Source of the DNA: Neoarius graeffei
Taxonomy: Eukaryota; Chordata; Actinopteri; Siluriformes; Ariidae
Assembly: GCF_027579695.1 (NCBI RefSeq)
Contig: NC_083571.1
Span: 87,904,888-87,968,887, forward strand
Reading direction: 5' to 3'
DNA: 64,000 bases
Shown here: positions 1 to 10,700 of the stretch, piece after piece
Numbering within the stretch: the first letter of the stretch is position 1
Layout of the letters: every line of letters starts with the position of its first letter
Notes under the pieces: model-generated
Database searches by the model: none
What the model was told of the DNA's origin: nothing
Seen by the model: the letters and a program-made list of their open reading frames with translations, nothing else
Made by a program: the position numbers and the translations under genes

Positions 1-544
1 CGCTGAACCACCGGCCCACCACTCCCAATAGCCAGTCCGTGTGTGACTAGTGGTGATGCTTCTATGTTTAGATTTCGGGAAAGCCATAACTCCGTTCTCA
101 TTGAGGCCCAGTTCCATCCCGTAAACAATCATTTTGGTTTATCAACTACCTGCGCTCAAACATGTCACAGGAGAGGCTCGATGGGCTGGCTATGCTCTCT
201 ATAGAGCGCGAACTTGCAAAGAAGCTGGACTTCAATGACCTTATTGACGACTTTGCCACAGCAAAAGTCCGGCGCATTGCATTTCGCACCTGAATAGTTG
301 CAGACTAAGGAAATGTTCAAACTGTAAATATGTTGAAATGTTGAAATAAAATGGTTGACTGTTTTAATGGGCTTGGAATACCTGTTATTTAAGGGTTGGA
401 GTGAATGGAGACTGTGAAAAGAGGGGTTGGGTGTGGGTGGTTGCTGTGTGGCGATGTGCGTGCGCGCGTATGTGTGTGTGTGTGTGGGGGGGGCCCACTC
501 AGATTATTTTGTCCCGGGCCCAGCCAAAGCTGTCAACGGCCCTG
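1..544 (+). mobile_element. hAT transposon 3' end (TTF/ZMYM1-like transposase C-terminus)
   Basis: The left edge of the window is the 3' end of a hAT element. It holds the transposase C-terminus, a short 3' UTR with AATAAA near 345, a GT-rich low-complexity stretch at 440-490, and a terminal segment that ends ...GTCAACGGCCCTG at 544. The reverse complement begins CAGGGCC, as hAT termini often do. The LINE 5' region appears to begin right after it. The 5' part lies outside the window, so autonomy cannot be judged. Confidence 0.7.
118..292 (+). pseudogene. hAT transposase, C-terminal dimerisation tail (partial)
   Basis: The open frame runs through FWFINYLRSNMSQERLDGLA and continues with a hydrophobic/charged helix (MLSIERELAKKLDFNDL) to a TGA at 290-292. 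This pattern, RL..LA.LSIE.ELA....F..LI..F, is the conserved C-terminal hAT dimerisation segment seen in ZMYM1-like/TTF-type transposases of fish. Only about 58 residues are in the window and the catalytic core is upstream. I see no stop codon in the visible part, so calling it broken reflects truncation by the window, not a seen lesion. Confidence 0.75.
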
Positions 545-1002
545 CTGATGGCAGCCCCTACACCCAAAATCTCTCTCAGACGTATTGGCTGTGCCTTTCC
601 TCTGATGCAGAGAGGTTCTGGGTGAGAGAAGCCCTTGATAAGCGACTAGGACCGCCCAAGGTAGCTCTCTAGTCCTGGCAGTGACCTTCCCACTAGCGTC
701 GCTTAATCCAGTATTCGCAGAGGAAAGCTGCGACTGTAGTCACTTCTACTGCAGGAAACAAAAACCCGGAAAGAAGTAGTTACCGGCTATAAGCTAAGAG
801 TTATGGTGATATGCTCTGGCGCCAGGGATTTCTTTCAAGAGTGGGAGGGGTTATTTAATCCCATGATAGTTACCGCCCACTGAAGTTAGGCAGCCCCTAA
901 CCAGTAAGGTACTATTGGTCACCACCACAGCACTGACGGATGGGGTGGTCTGTCTTTTGCTTAATTACCTCATCTAAGAAAAAGTGTGTATTATTCTCCA
1001 TA

Positions 1003-1800
1003 TGGAATGTTCGGACAATGACTACTGGAATGTCCACTGACTGTGACTTGGATAATCACCAGACTGATGTAAGGAAAACAGTTATAATTGACAGAGTTAT
1101 CACGTCAGAAAGTTCATATTGCTGGACTTCAGGAGATAAGACTGGAAGGTTCTGGCTCTATTAGAGAACAAAGCTATTCTTTCTTCTGGTTTGGGAGACC
1201 CGCAGACGAACCAAGACTCTATGGGACAGATTTTGCTATCCACAACAGTCTTATACAATCTCCAGAGATGATAAGTAACAAGATCTCTTATGTGCGCCTC
1301 AATACCAAACAAGGAAAGATTCTGGTTATTTCAGCTTATGCCCCAACACTGAATGCTGACGAGACTTTGAAAGACTCATTCTACTGTCAACTTGAAACCC
1401 TTATCATAGGCACACCTGAGAATGAGAGGATTGTCATTCTTAGTCATTCTTAGTAACATGAATGCTCGGGTTGGCTCAGACCATGAAAATTGGCCTGACT
1501 GTCTGGGAAGGTTTGGTGTTGGGAAAATGAACACGAATGGTCAACGCCTACTGTAATTCTGCTGTAGGAACAACCTGTACCTAACCAACACAATGTTCCC
1601 TGGTAAAGCCCACCAGAAGAAGACCTGATGTCACCCAAGATCAAAGATTTGGCATCAACTCGATTTTGTAATTGTGAAAACGAAACACAAAGCTGAAGTC
1701 AACAACACCCATACTTATCACAGCGCTGATTGTGATTCAGACCACAGCCTTGCAGTATCTTCAATGACCCTCACTCAGAAGCCTTTCCACTGAGCAACAA
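1003..1800 (+). pseudogene. LINE AP-type endonuclease domain (frameshifted)
   Basis: The domain opens with WNVRTM at about 1003, the usual start of LINE endonucleases. It shifts frame near 1100 into HIAGLQEIRLEGSGSI, which holds the catalytic glutamate motif, then runs through ISAYAPTLNADETLKDSFY. After another shift it reaches GRFGVGKMNTNGQRLL with an in-frame stop, and ends near YHSADCDSDHSLA, whose D-H pair is the usual catalytic end of the fold. At least two frameshifts and several stops are present. It would nick target DNA for target-primed reverse transcription; here it is dead. Confidence 0.75.
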
Positions 1801-1862
1801 AGACATGCACTAAAATTAACATCACCCAAGCAAAGCTCCCAAAGGTCAGAGAAGGATACTGC

Positions 1863-3206
1863 ATGAAGCTGGGGGCAAAACTAGCTGATATCCCAGAAGA
1901 TCTACCTCTTGAAGATCACTGGAGTAGATTGAAGAACGCAATCCATGATGTGGCTTTTGCTACATTTGGCCAAAGAAAGAGACAAAATCCAGACTGGTTC
2001 AATCACTCACTCACTGAAATTCAACCTGTTCTGGAAGCCAAACAAGAAGCCTTGATAAGATGGAAAAACAGATCAACTCGCAGAAATTTAAATACTTACC
2101 GAGAGGCCAAGGCTGAAACTCAAAGAACTGTCAGGCAATGTGCAAAAAAGTACTGGGATGATCTTTGCTCCAGTGCTAGAGACTCTGGTAATGTAAAAGT
2201 AATGTATGAAGCTATCAAGACTGCTGTAGGACCATCCAAACAATCATGCAGTATCCTGAAAAAGAGAGACAGCACCATCATACAAAATAGGGACAAAAAG
2301 CTTGACCATTGGATTGAACACTACAGTGAGCTCTATAGTGCTGGAAACAATAGCAACCATCCCTCAATCTGTCGATCAAAGCCATTTGGATTCTGAACCT
2401 GACATTGAGGAAGTGATCACTGCAATTCACCATCTTAAACAAGGGAAAGCTGTGGGAAATTATTAAATCCCAGCCGAATTATTACAAGCTGGAATTCTTC
2501 CACTCGCTAATCAACTCCATCAACTGACTTTGAAATGCTGGTCATCCAAATCTGTCTCTCAAGACTTCAGAGACGCTAAGATAACCACACTTTACAAAAA
2601 GAAGGGTGATAGAGGTGACTGTAATAATTATTGTGGGATCTCCCTGCTAAGTGTCGCTGGCAATGTGCTAGCTCGTATCCTACTTAACCGATTACAGTCT
2701 ATAGCCGATGATGTAGACCCAGAGTCACAATGCAGTTTCAGAGGTCAAAGATCCACCACAGACATGTTTACAGTTCAACAATTGCAGGAAAAGTCTAGAG
2801 AACAAAGGCAACCACTGTATATAGCATGTGTAGATCTGACCAAAGCTTTTGACCTGGTAGACAGGGAGGCACTCTTCTTGGTCCTAGGTAAAGCTGGCTG
2901 CCCTCCGACACTACTGTTGCTGATCAAATCCCTTCACAACAACATGAAAGGTCAAATACAGTATGATGGCGAGCTATCAGACCCATTTCCCATTGACAAA
3001 AGGCTAAAACAAGGCCGTGTACTAGCACCCACCTTATTTAGCATATACTTTTCATTTCTTTTTAAACATGCTTACATTGGATTGGAAAGGAATGTTGGTG
3101 TCTCTCTGTTATATAGAGCCGATGGAAACTTCAACTTGTCTCGCTTTAAGGCCAAATCAAAAACTGAGGAACTTATTATCAGAGAATTGCTGTATGCTGA
3201 TGATGC
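1863..3206 (+). pseudogene. LINE reverse transcriptase with N-terminal linker (broken by SINE)
   Basis: 1863-2396 is an open linker of 177 residues ending at TGA. The polymerase frame, open from 2530, shows KKKGDRGDCNNYCGISLLS (finger motif), SQCSFRGQRSTTDM, the palm aspartate motif ACVDLTKAFDLVDREALF, LKQGRVLAPTLFSIYF and the active-site box LLYADDA at about 3190-3206. The SINE inserts one codon after YADD, and the fold resumes at 3578 with TLCASSPMQLQTLLDC. A TAA at 2463-2465 also breaks the frame. Motif order and spacing fit LINE reverse transcriptases. Confidence 0.85.
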
Positions 3207-3570
3207 GGCAGGGTGGTGTAGTGGTTAGCGCTGTCACCTCACAGGAAGAAGGTCTGGGTTCGAGCCCCGTGGCCGGCAAGGGCCTTTCTGTGCGGAGTTT
3301 GCATGTTCTCCCCGTGTCTGCGTGGGTTTCCTCCGGGTGCTCCGATTTCCCCCACAGTCCAAAGACATGCAGGTTAGGTTAACTGGTGACTCTAAATTGA
3401 CCGTAGGTGTGAATGTAAATGGTTGTCTGTGTCTGTGTCAGCCCTGTGATAACCTGACAACTTGTCCAGGGTGTACCCCGCCTTTCGCCCGTAGTCAGCT
3501 GGGATGGGCTCCAGCTTGCCTGCGACCCTGTAGAACAGGATAAAGTGGCTAGAGATAATGAGATGAGATG
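3207..3570 (+). mobile_element. V-SINE (Mermaid-like), full length, inserted in LINE RT
   Basis: tRNA-like head with A box TGGTGTAGTGG and B box GGTTCGAGCCC, then the conserved middle (TGCATGTTCTCCCCGTGTCT and CCCACAGTCCAAAGACATGC), then a tail of (GATGA)n type. It is flanked by the 7-bp target duplication ATGATGC (3200-3206 and 3571-3577). The insertion splits the YADD region of the LINE, so the SINE is younger than the LINE. Confidence 0.93.
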
Positions 3571-3577
3571 ATGATGC

Positions 3578-4462
3578 CACCCTCTGTGCATCATCGCCTA
3601 TGCAACTCCAAACACTACTAGACTGTTTTGCTAATTCTTGTAGCACCTTTTGGATTGACCGTTAGTCAATGGTAGACTTGGTAAACCTTCCACAACTTTC
3701 GGAAGACTCACCAAACGAGTATGGAAAAACAAACCTCTCTCTCAACATGTACAAAAGTTTGTGTATATGAGTCAAGTCAAGTCTATTTGTATAGCGCTTT
3801 TAACAATAAACATTGTCGCAAAGCAGCTTTACAGAATTTGAACGACTTAAAATATGAGCTAATTTTATCCCTAATCTATCCCTAATCTGTCCCCAATGAG
3901 CAAGCCTGTGGCGACGGTGTCAAGGAAAAACTCCCTCAGACGGCATGAGGAAGAAACCATGAGGAACCAGAGGCCTGTGTCCTTAGTATTCTTCTTTATG
4001 GAGCTGAATCCTGGCCCACTTACAGGCACCAGGAATCGCACCTCGGCACCTTCCACACAAGAAATCTCCACACAATCATTGGCAAAACATGGGAAGACAA
4101 AATGACTAACCAGGAACTCTTTGAAGCTACAAAGTCAGAACCTCTGTCTTCAAGGTTGAAGTTCATATGCCTCAGATGGACTGGTCATGTTACTTGAATG
4201 CCCACCACTCGTGTACCACACAAAATACTTCACAGTGTGCTGAATGAAGGGACTCGCCAGACAGGAAGACCAAGACTGCACTTTAAAGATGTCCTCAAGA
4301 GGGACTAGAAATATTTTTCTATCTATCCTGACACTTGGACTGTTGTTGCACGTGATAGGGTTAAGTGGAGAAGCTCCATCTGTAAAGGCCAATTATTGGA
4401 TGCTGATAACAACCTAGAGACACTCAGAAAACGAAGAGAGAAGTGGAGTAGTGGAATTTAGG
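3578..4462 (+). pseudogene. LINE C-terminal coding region, split by a dispersed repeat
   Basis: After the SINE the LINE frame continues to about 3768, resumes near 3990 with LLYGAESW-like coding (LYGAESWPTYRHQESHLGTF) and runs to 4462. It includes FICLRWTGHVT, a stop, then RQTGRPRLHFKDVLKRD and DTWTVVARDRVKWRSSICKG. This RLRW.GHV ... GRP..RFKD ... W...A.DR..WR tail is typical of the LINE family that carries this endonuclease and RT. Stops are visible within GHVT* and RD*. Confidence 0.7.
3768..3987 (+). repeat. Dispersed fish repeat ('TCAAGTCAAGT...AAAAACTCCCTCAGACGGCATGAGGAAGAAACC' type)
   Basis: The segment starts TCAAGTCAAGTCTATTTGTA and carries CAAAGCAGCTTTACAG and AAGGAAAAACTCCCTCAGAC. 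A reverse-strand relative lies at about 46630-46860, which has GGTTCCTCTCAAGGTTTCTT and GTTTTTCCTTGCCACCGTCA. It interrupts the LINE C-terminal frame. Confidence 0.65.
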
Positions 4463-4470
4463 TCACTTCA

Positions 4471-5144
4471 GCATTGTCATCTGCGACAGATGCTTGCTAA
4501 ACCAAACCAAATGGGTTAAAACCACACACACATCTATGTTCGCTCGGTCGTTCAAATCGTGGTAATACTGAGAAAATTCAGCATTGTTTACAGACACTCT
4601 TTCAGCGGCTGCCATCCTAGTTGCTTTGTATATCCACCATCATGGCGGACGCTCATGACGTAGCACGTTTTGATCACACGGTTGCAAGTCATCTATACAT
4701 AAAGAAACATATAGACGTAAGGAACAGGTATATTAGTTTCAAAGAAGATTTCTGATATAAGAAACTGAATTGTCATTTCAGTGTTTTTAAATTATGTGTT
4801 CTTGAAGGATAAGTATTAATAGTAAAACTTTGTGCTGGGTTGTGATGAATGATTAAGTAAAATGTGTCGGGGACATTTGTGCATTTGTATATCACCGTAA
4901 TATAGTCATATTCTTCATTTCAGCTGTAAATAAATAGGTCCTGCTATCAGCCAGGTTGAACAGAGATTGTATTTCTTTGACAGGTGGTTTGATGGTCTGT
5001 GATAAGACTCTTAAACACGGCTGTGTGGTCTCTGTCTTCCATTTTATATCCATTAGCTTTGATACTGCAACCTCATTGTTCCCCTAATGTATTAGTATTG
5101 GACAAAACTTTTTTTCCGGCTTCATCATATAATCCTTCTTGTCT

Positions 5145-5195
<51 letters not shown>

Positions 5196-5795
5196 CCGTA
5201 CACACACATGCAAATGATTATTAATGTCTATACCGAAACCTAATCAGTAACCAAAATAAAACCTTTATGTAAAATAAAAGCTGCAATTTTTGTAAAACTG
5301 TGACTCTGTCTAGGATAAAGCAGTTCAAAACATCCGACAAAAAACATTTCCACTTGGAATGTTAACAAACTGGTGAAATGACAGGAGCAATTTGTGAAAA
5401 ATGCTATAATAATAATTCTTGAAAAATCAAAAAAAGAGACATTCTTACCATCTTTTTTTTTTTTTTTTTTTTGGTATTTTTTGAGTCGTCTTCTTTAGGG
5501 TTTTTTTTTTGGCAGTTGGAAAACCAACTTAAAGGTGCATTACCACCACTGACTGGGCTGGAGTGTGAAATGGGGGGGGGAACTATATTCTTCAAGCTAT
5601 TTTTGTTTCTTTTAAATACTTGATAATTTTTTGGGTTTTGTTTTCAAGTAGAGTTTTTATCTCGTCCTCGGTTGGTTCAGCAACACGCTCAATCATTTTG
5701 TTTTTCTCTACTTACGGTATATGAGCTGATAGACGAGTGGTAGAGTAGCCAATCAGACCGCACGATTGCTCATATCCAGTGAATGTGGACAGGAT
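4471..5795. other. Non-coding interval (DHCR24 upstream intron or flank)
   Basis: No gene is recognised. It holds a (CT)n microsatellite at about 5144-5191, a poly-T run at 5453-5473, a G run at 5572-5579, and at 5518-5575 a fragment related to the 60-62.6 kb array (AACCAACTTAAAGGTGCATT and GACTGGGCTGGAGTGTG). Confidence 0.6.
5148..5191. repeat. (CT)n microsatellite
   Basis: An uninterrupted CT run of about 44 bases. Confidence 0.95.
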
Positions 5796-5796
5796 A

Positions 5797-5826
5797 CATA
5801 CATACATACATACATACATACATACA
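5797..5826. repeat. (CATA)n microsatellite
   Basis: A short run of CATA units directly left of a degraded Tc1-like MITE. Confidence 0.9.
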
Positions 5827-5833
5827 AAATACA

Positions 5834-6300
5834 CACACTCATTGGCCACTTTAATAGGAATTTGTTCTTCATTCTAAGATCCCTGTTCTTGGCTGGGAAC
5901 CCAGTGTGTGGTCTTCTGCTGTTGTAGAAGATGATTTTCTGCTCACCCACAGTTGTAAAGAGTGATTATATGAGTTGCTATATCCTTCCTGGCCATTTTC
6001 TTCTGATCTCTCTTATTAACAAGACGTTTGTTTCCACCCACAGAACTGTCGCTCACTCAGTGTTTTGTTTTTTGTTTTTCGCACCATTCTGTGTAAACTC
6101 TAGAGATGTTGTGTGTGAAAACCCCAGGAGATCAGCAGTTTCTGAAATACTCAAACCAGTCCATCTGGCACCAACACCCATACCATAGTGAAAGAAAGTC
6201 ACACTTTGAGATCACAGTTTTTCCCATTCTGATGTTCGAACATTAACTGAAGCTCTTGATTTGTATCTGCATGATTTTATGCCTTGTGCTGCTATCAGAC
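5834..6300 (-). mobile_element. Tc1-like element remnant, CACTCA(C)YGGCCACTTTAATAGG family
   Basis: It begins CACTCATTGGCCACTTTAAT and shares the whole body with the more complete copy at 18672-19218 (GACGTTTGTTTCCACCCACA, CCCCAGGAGATCAGCAGTTT). The reverse strand carries remnants of a Tc1-like helix-turn-helix, best seen in the other copy. The right terminal inverted repeat is missing here. Confidence 0.75.
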
Positions 6301-6477
6301 AAAAAGTGTTAAAGACAAAATGTGTTTCATATTTTAGTTTCTTCAAAGTAGCCAGCGTTGACCTTGATGACGCTTTGTACACTATTGGCAATTGTTATTG
6401 TTCACAATAAACATGGTAGCATTTTTTGTCAACATTTATTTTCGCATTTCTCAGGAGAATAGCATTAATTTTATATC

Positions 6478-6549
6478 ATGGATAGCGATAACGACAGTGT
6501 TCACAGTGAAAGCGAGTTTTACTACCCTGAGGAAGACAAAATAAAATAA
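6478..6549 (+). pseudogene. Short acidic ORF of element W (23 residues)
   Basis: ATG to TAA encodes MDSDNDSVHSESEFYYPEED followed by KIK. The same frame in the second copy (reverse strand 51618..51508) starts MDNDNDSVHSESEFDYPDED and runs 36 residues. The two copies differ mainly at synonymous or conservative positions, which suggests the reading frame was once selected in the parent element. A single change gives the early stop here. The function is unknown; an acidic N-terminal exon of a transposase or accessory protein is my guess. Confidence 0.45.
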
Positions 6550-6827
6550 AACATTTCAGGAGAAAGCTAAAAACCTGTAACTGTTGCTAACGCCGAGCAA
6601 AAACATAGCTGAATCCTGAATGACTCAATTTTGTATAAATAGGGGACTACATAGGCGGCAAAATGTAGTAGTTTTTTTCCTGCCATGGAAGTGCACTTGT
6701 ATACCGAGGAGGAAGCCATTTGCATTAAAGCCGTGAATGAGGATTCAAAGTGGCGGCTCGGTTCGGTTTTCCCTTTCGGGTGCTCTCATTTTCCGTTAGA
6801 ATTTGGTAAAGAAAAAAATAAATATAT

Positions 6828-6974
6828 TATTTACCAGCTTAAGGTCGGTCCGTATGGTGAAATACCGTGACCTCGGCCTTGAATACTGACCTCGGCCCAG
6901 AGGGCCTCGATCAGTACTTTCAAGACCTCGGTCACGGTATTTCACGATACGGACCTCCCAGCTGGTAAATAATG
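6828..6974. repeat. Imperfect palindrome inside element W (copy A)
   Basis: TTATTTACCAGCTTAAGGTC at the left pairs with a right arm ending CCAGCTGGTAAATAA. The inner arms contain CCGTATGGTGAAATACCGTG and its inverse, around a centre near GGCCCAGAGGGCC. It can fold into a hairpin of about 147 nt. Confidence 0.8.
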
Positions 6975-6985
6975 TGTATTTATGA

Positions 6986-7253
6986 CAAGAACTGCTCAAC
7001 TAAGTATAGAGAAATGACAGCCATCATTACTTGGATATGACGTGTGTCTCTTTTTTTTTTTTGTCTTTTTAAAAAAAAAATAAAGAAAAACCACTGAACC
7101 ACTAATGTTTTCCTCTAGAGTCATTAACTGAAGAACTGAAGGAAGATGATGGTAATTATTGTGGCCCTGATAAATTATGCAGGTTTTTCTTCTTGGTTGT
7201 GTTAGGGGGAAATGTGCTGTCTCAGCATGAGCACAATGTTATTTATCATCTGT

Positions 7254-7322
<69 letters not shown>

Positions 7323-7570
7323 GCGCACATTTCCTGTTAGGCACTTTTCTGATATCCCAAGTAAACAGCTTGATATACAGTAAATGTGCCATTCTATTAC
7401 GGAGTGGAAGTATTGGTTACACAGTCTGTCTTTGATGGGTTCCCCAGATTATGCCACCCAATAAGCACTCCTCTTTCTTTTTTTTTTTTTTTAAATCTTA
7501 TGTGCACATAAAATGCTTTCTTTCTCTCGTCTATTCTCTATCTTACGGTACATTATCTCATTGTATTTAG
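6986..7570. other. 3' end of DHCR24 intron 6
   Basis: Intronic sequence with poly-T/A runs, a (CA)n microsatellite at about 7255-7322 and a poly-T stretch at 7477-7492. It ends in the acceptor TTGTATTTAG before exon 7. I see no earlier DHCR24 exon anywhere from 1 to here. Confidence 0.7.
7255..7322. repeat. (CA)n microsatellite
   Basis: About 34 CA units, ending in CGCGCGCA. Confidence 0.97.
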
Positions 7571-7768
7571 GACATCATTCCATTTGGGAATAACCCACTG
7601 TTCAGGTATTTGTTTGGCTGGATGGTTCCTCCGAAGATCTCCCTGCTGAAGCTGACTCAGGGCGAGACCATCCGTCGGCTTTACGAGCAGCATCACGTGG
7701 TTCAGGACATGCTGGTGCCCATGAAGCATATGCACACAGCCATCTCGCACTTCCACCAGGACATTCAT
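7571..7768 (+). CDS. dhcr24: DHCR24 exon (probably exon 7)
   Basis: 198 nt, 66 codons, phase 0 at both ends. The acceptor is TTGTATTTAG|GAC and the donor CAT|GTAAGA. It starts [20 protein letters not shown] and ends SHFHQDIH. Confidence 0.95.
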
Positions 7769-10700
7769 GTAAGATTCAGCAGCTTACACATTACACAACA
7801 GACACATTCAGTCCGAACAAACATCTTTAATCATGTCTACAATTGCGTCAGTAAAATTGTAGAACAAAAATATCTTGATAATTATGAACACTGCAAAATG
7901 ATGCTACTCCTGTTTCACATGCTTGATTCAGGGGGAATTTGCGTGGTTTAAAATAAAGGCTTTCCCACGTGGAAAATCGCACTAGGCAGTGAAAGAAAGT
8001 TCACTTCTTATGTAATATTTTATTTTGAAATGTAAATGGTAGCATATTTGAAACAATCTTATATTAAATAAATGAATGCAGGTGGGGTTTTACTTTGACA
8101 TCTCCATTGTCTAATTTATGTTTTTTAACCTTCTCGTCTTTTTTTTTTTTTTTTTAATTGTTGATGTATATAATGTAAAAATTACTTTAAAGCTAGATGG
8201 CCTTTCGATTTCATAAAATTGGTGAAATTTAGTTCCCTCTGAAATTTGGTCATTGTGATGTATATTTATTTCTGTAATATGTCACAAAATATCAGGCCAT
8301 TCTGTGGCTGGGAAGTTATTTAATTTGAGGGGATTTCCTCGCAAATAATGTGCATGAAATCGCTCACTTTGCGCAGTCAAGCAGACAGAGGAAGTCTGTG
8401 TGCGCATGCGCAGGTTTACCACCTTCTTCTTTTGGGTTTTACAGCAGCTGGCATCCACAGTGTTGCATTACTGCCATCTACAGGTTTACCTTTGACCGTG
8501 CACTGACAGTTCCATCATTCTGTCGCTAAACAAACAGCTGATCACACCGAGGTGCTCGCTGACCACCTATATTTATTAGTTTGGTCCTGCGTTTCCTTTT
8601 CCTTCGCAACATAACATCTTTTCTTCTCGCTTTCCGTTACTGTAGTCGGTCTTTCACGTTTCAGTCGCACACTCGCGTCCTCCATTTTTCTCTCCTGTAT
8701 CAAATTTGTATCCCATAATGCCTTGTGTGAACGGGGAAAGCCCACCACATGATGCATGATGTAGTATCTTGAATTGGGTCATGGTGAAGCAGAAAAAAAA
8801 TAGCGGAGAATTTGGGGCCATGTGGCCCTAAATTCATTAATTGTTCTTTTTAAAAAAAACGAATAAAATTGGAAGTCTGTGAATCGGATTCAGGAGCTTT
8901 CGGTCCACTAAACAAAAACAATTGGTGTCAGGAAAATTCTTTTTATGACTTACACTTGAAAAATCTGAAAGGCAGTATACCTTTAAGAACAGTTTAACAT
9001 GGTTCTCGTCAATCATGCAGTATTTCTTGCCCTATAATAAGCCCCTTTCACATCCAGAATCCATTATTGTATGAGGTATTAACAACGGAATACAGTGGTG
9101 CTTGAAAGTTTGTGAACCCTTTAGAATTTTCTATATTTCTGCATAAATATGACCTAAAACATCATCAGATTTTCACACAAGTCCTAAAAGTAGATAAAGA
9201 GAACCCAGTTAAACAAATGAGAGGAAAATATTCTACTTGGTCATTTATTTATTGAGGAAAATAATCCAATATTACATATCTGTGAGTGGCAAAAGTATGT
9301 GAACCTCTAGGATTAGCAGTTAATTTGAAGGTGAAATTAGAGTCAGGTGTTTTCAATCAATGGGATGACAGTCAGGTGTGAGTGGGCACCCTGTTTTATT
9401 TAAAGAACAGGAATCTATCAAAGTCTGATCTTCACAACACATGTTTGTGGAAGTGTATCATGGCACGAACAAAGGAGATTTCTGAGGACCTCAGAAAAAG
9501 GGTTGTTGATGCTCATCAGGCTGGAAAAGGTTACAAAACCATCTCTAAAGAGTTTGGACTCCACCAATCCACAGTCAGACAGATTGTGTACAAATGGAGG
9601 AAATTCAAGACCATTGTTACCCTCCCCAGGAGTGGTCGACCAACAAAGATCACTCCAAGAGCAAGGCGTGTAATAGTCGGCGAGGTCACGAAGGACACCA
9701 GGGTAACTTTCTAAGCAACTGAAGGCCTCTCTCACATTGGCTAAAAGCCACTGCTCTCCAAAAAGAACATTCCTGCTTGTCTGCAGTTTGCTAAAGATCA
9801 CGTGGACAAGCTGGAAGGCTATTGGAAACATGTTTTGTGGACGGATGAGACCAAAATAGAACTTTTTGGTTTAAATGAGTAGCGTTATGTTTGGAGAAAG
9901 GAAAACACTGCATTCCAGCTTAAGAACCTTATCCCATCTGTGAAACATGGTGGTGGTAGTATCATGTTTTGCTGCATCTGGGCCAGGACAGCTTGCCATC
10001 ATTGATGGAACAATGAATTCTGAATTCATCTCATCTTATTATCTCTAGCCGCTTTATCCTGTTCTACAGGGCCGCAGGCAAGCTGGAGCCTATCCTAGCT
10101 GACTACGGGCGAAAGGCAGGGTACACCCTGGACAAGTCACCTGGTCATCACAGGGCTGACACATAGACAACCATTCACACTCACATTCTCATACCTACGG
10201 TCAATTTAGAGTCACCAGTTAACCTAACCTGCATGTCTTTGGACTGTGGGGGAAACCGGAGCACCCGGAGGAAACCCATGCGGACATGGGGAGAACATGC
10301 AAACTCCACACAGAAAGGCCCTTGCCGGCCATGGGGCTTGAATCCGGACCTTCTTGCTGTGAGGCGACAGCGCTAACCACTACAGCACCATGCCGCCTGA
10401 ATTCTGAATTATACCAGTGAATTCTAAAGGAAAATGTCAGGACATCTGTCCATGAACTGAATCTCAAGAGAAGGTGGGTCATGCAGCAAGACAACGACCC
10501 TAAGCATACAAGTCGTTCTACCAAAGAATGGTTCAAGAAGAATAAAGTTAATGTTTTGGAATGGCCAAGTCAAAGTCCTGACCTTAATCCAATCGAAATG
10601 TTGTGGAAGGACCTGAAGCAAGCAGTTCATGTGAGGAAACCCACCAACATCCCAGAGTTGAAGCTGTTCTGTACGGAGGAATGGGCTAAAATTCCTCCAA

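Larger units (their letters stand above)
545..4470 (+). mobile_element. Decayed non-LTR retrotransposon (LINE), interrupted by a SINE and another repeat
   Basis: A nearly full-length LINE reads in order: a probable 5' UTR (545-1000), apurinic-type endonuclease (about 1000-1800), a linker helix region (1863-2396), reverse transcriptase (2410-3206, continuing at 3578-3768) and a C-terminal tail (3990-4462). It is split by a V-SINE at 3207-3570 and by a second dispersed repeat at about 3768-3985. Frameshifts and stops throughout make it inactive. The endonuclease resembles proteins often labelled 'craniofacial development protein 2-like'; the clade (RTE/BovB-like versus jockey/I group) is unresolved by reading alone. 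Confidence 0.8.
6396..6985 (+). mobile_element. Uncharacterised element W, copy A, with small acidic ORF and terminal palindrome
   Basis: Homologous to the reverse-strand copy at 51291-52190. Shared pieces in order are GTCAACATTTATTTTCGCAT, a short ORF, the segment GCTCTCATTTTCYGTTAGAA, and an imperfect palindrome bounded by TTATTTACCAGCT and its reverse complement. The family is not recognised; it looks like an internally deleted DNA transposon that keeps exon 1 of its gene. Confidence 0.6.

Noticed and set aside
7193-7435. Open frame with a histidine/threonine run
   Set aside because: It is a translation of the (CA)n microsatellite.
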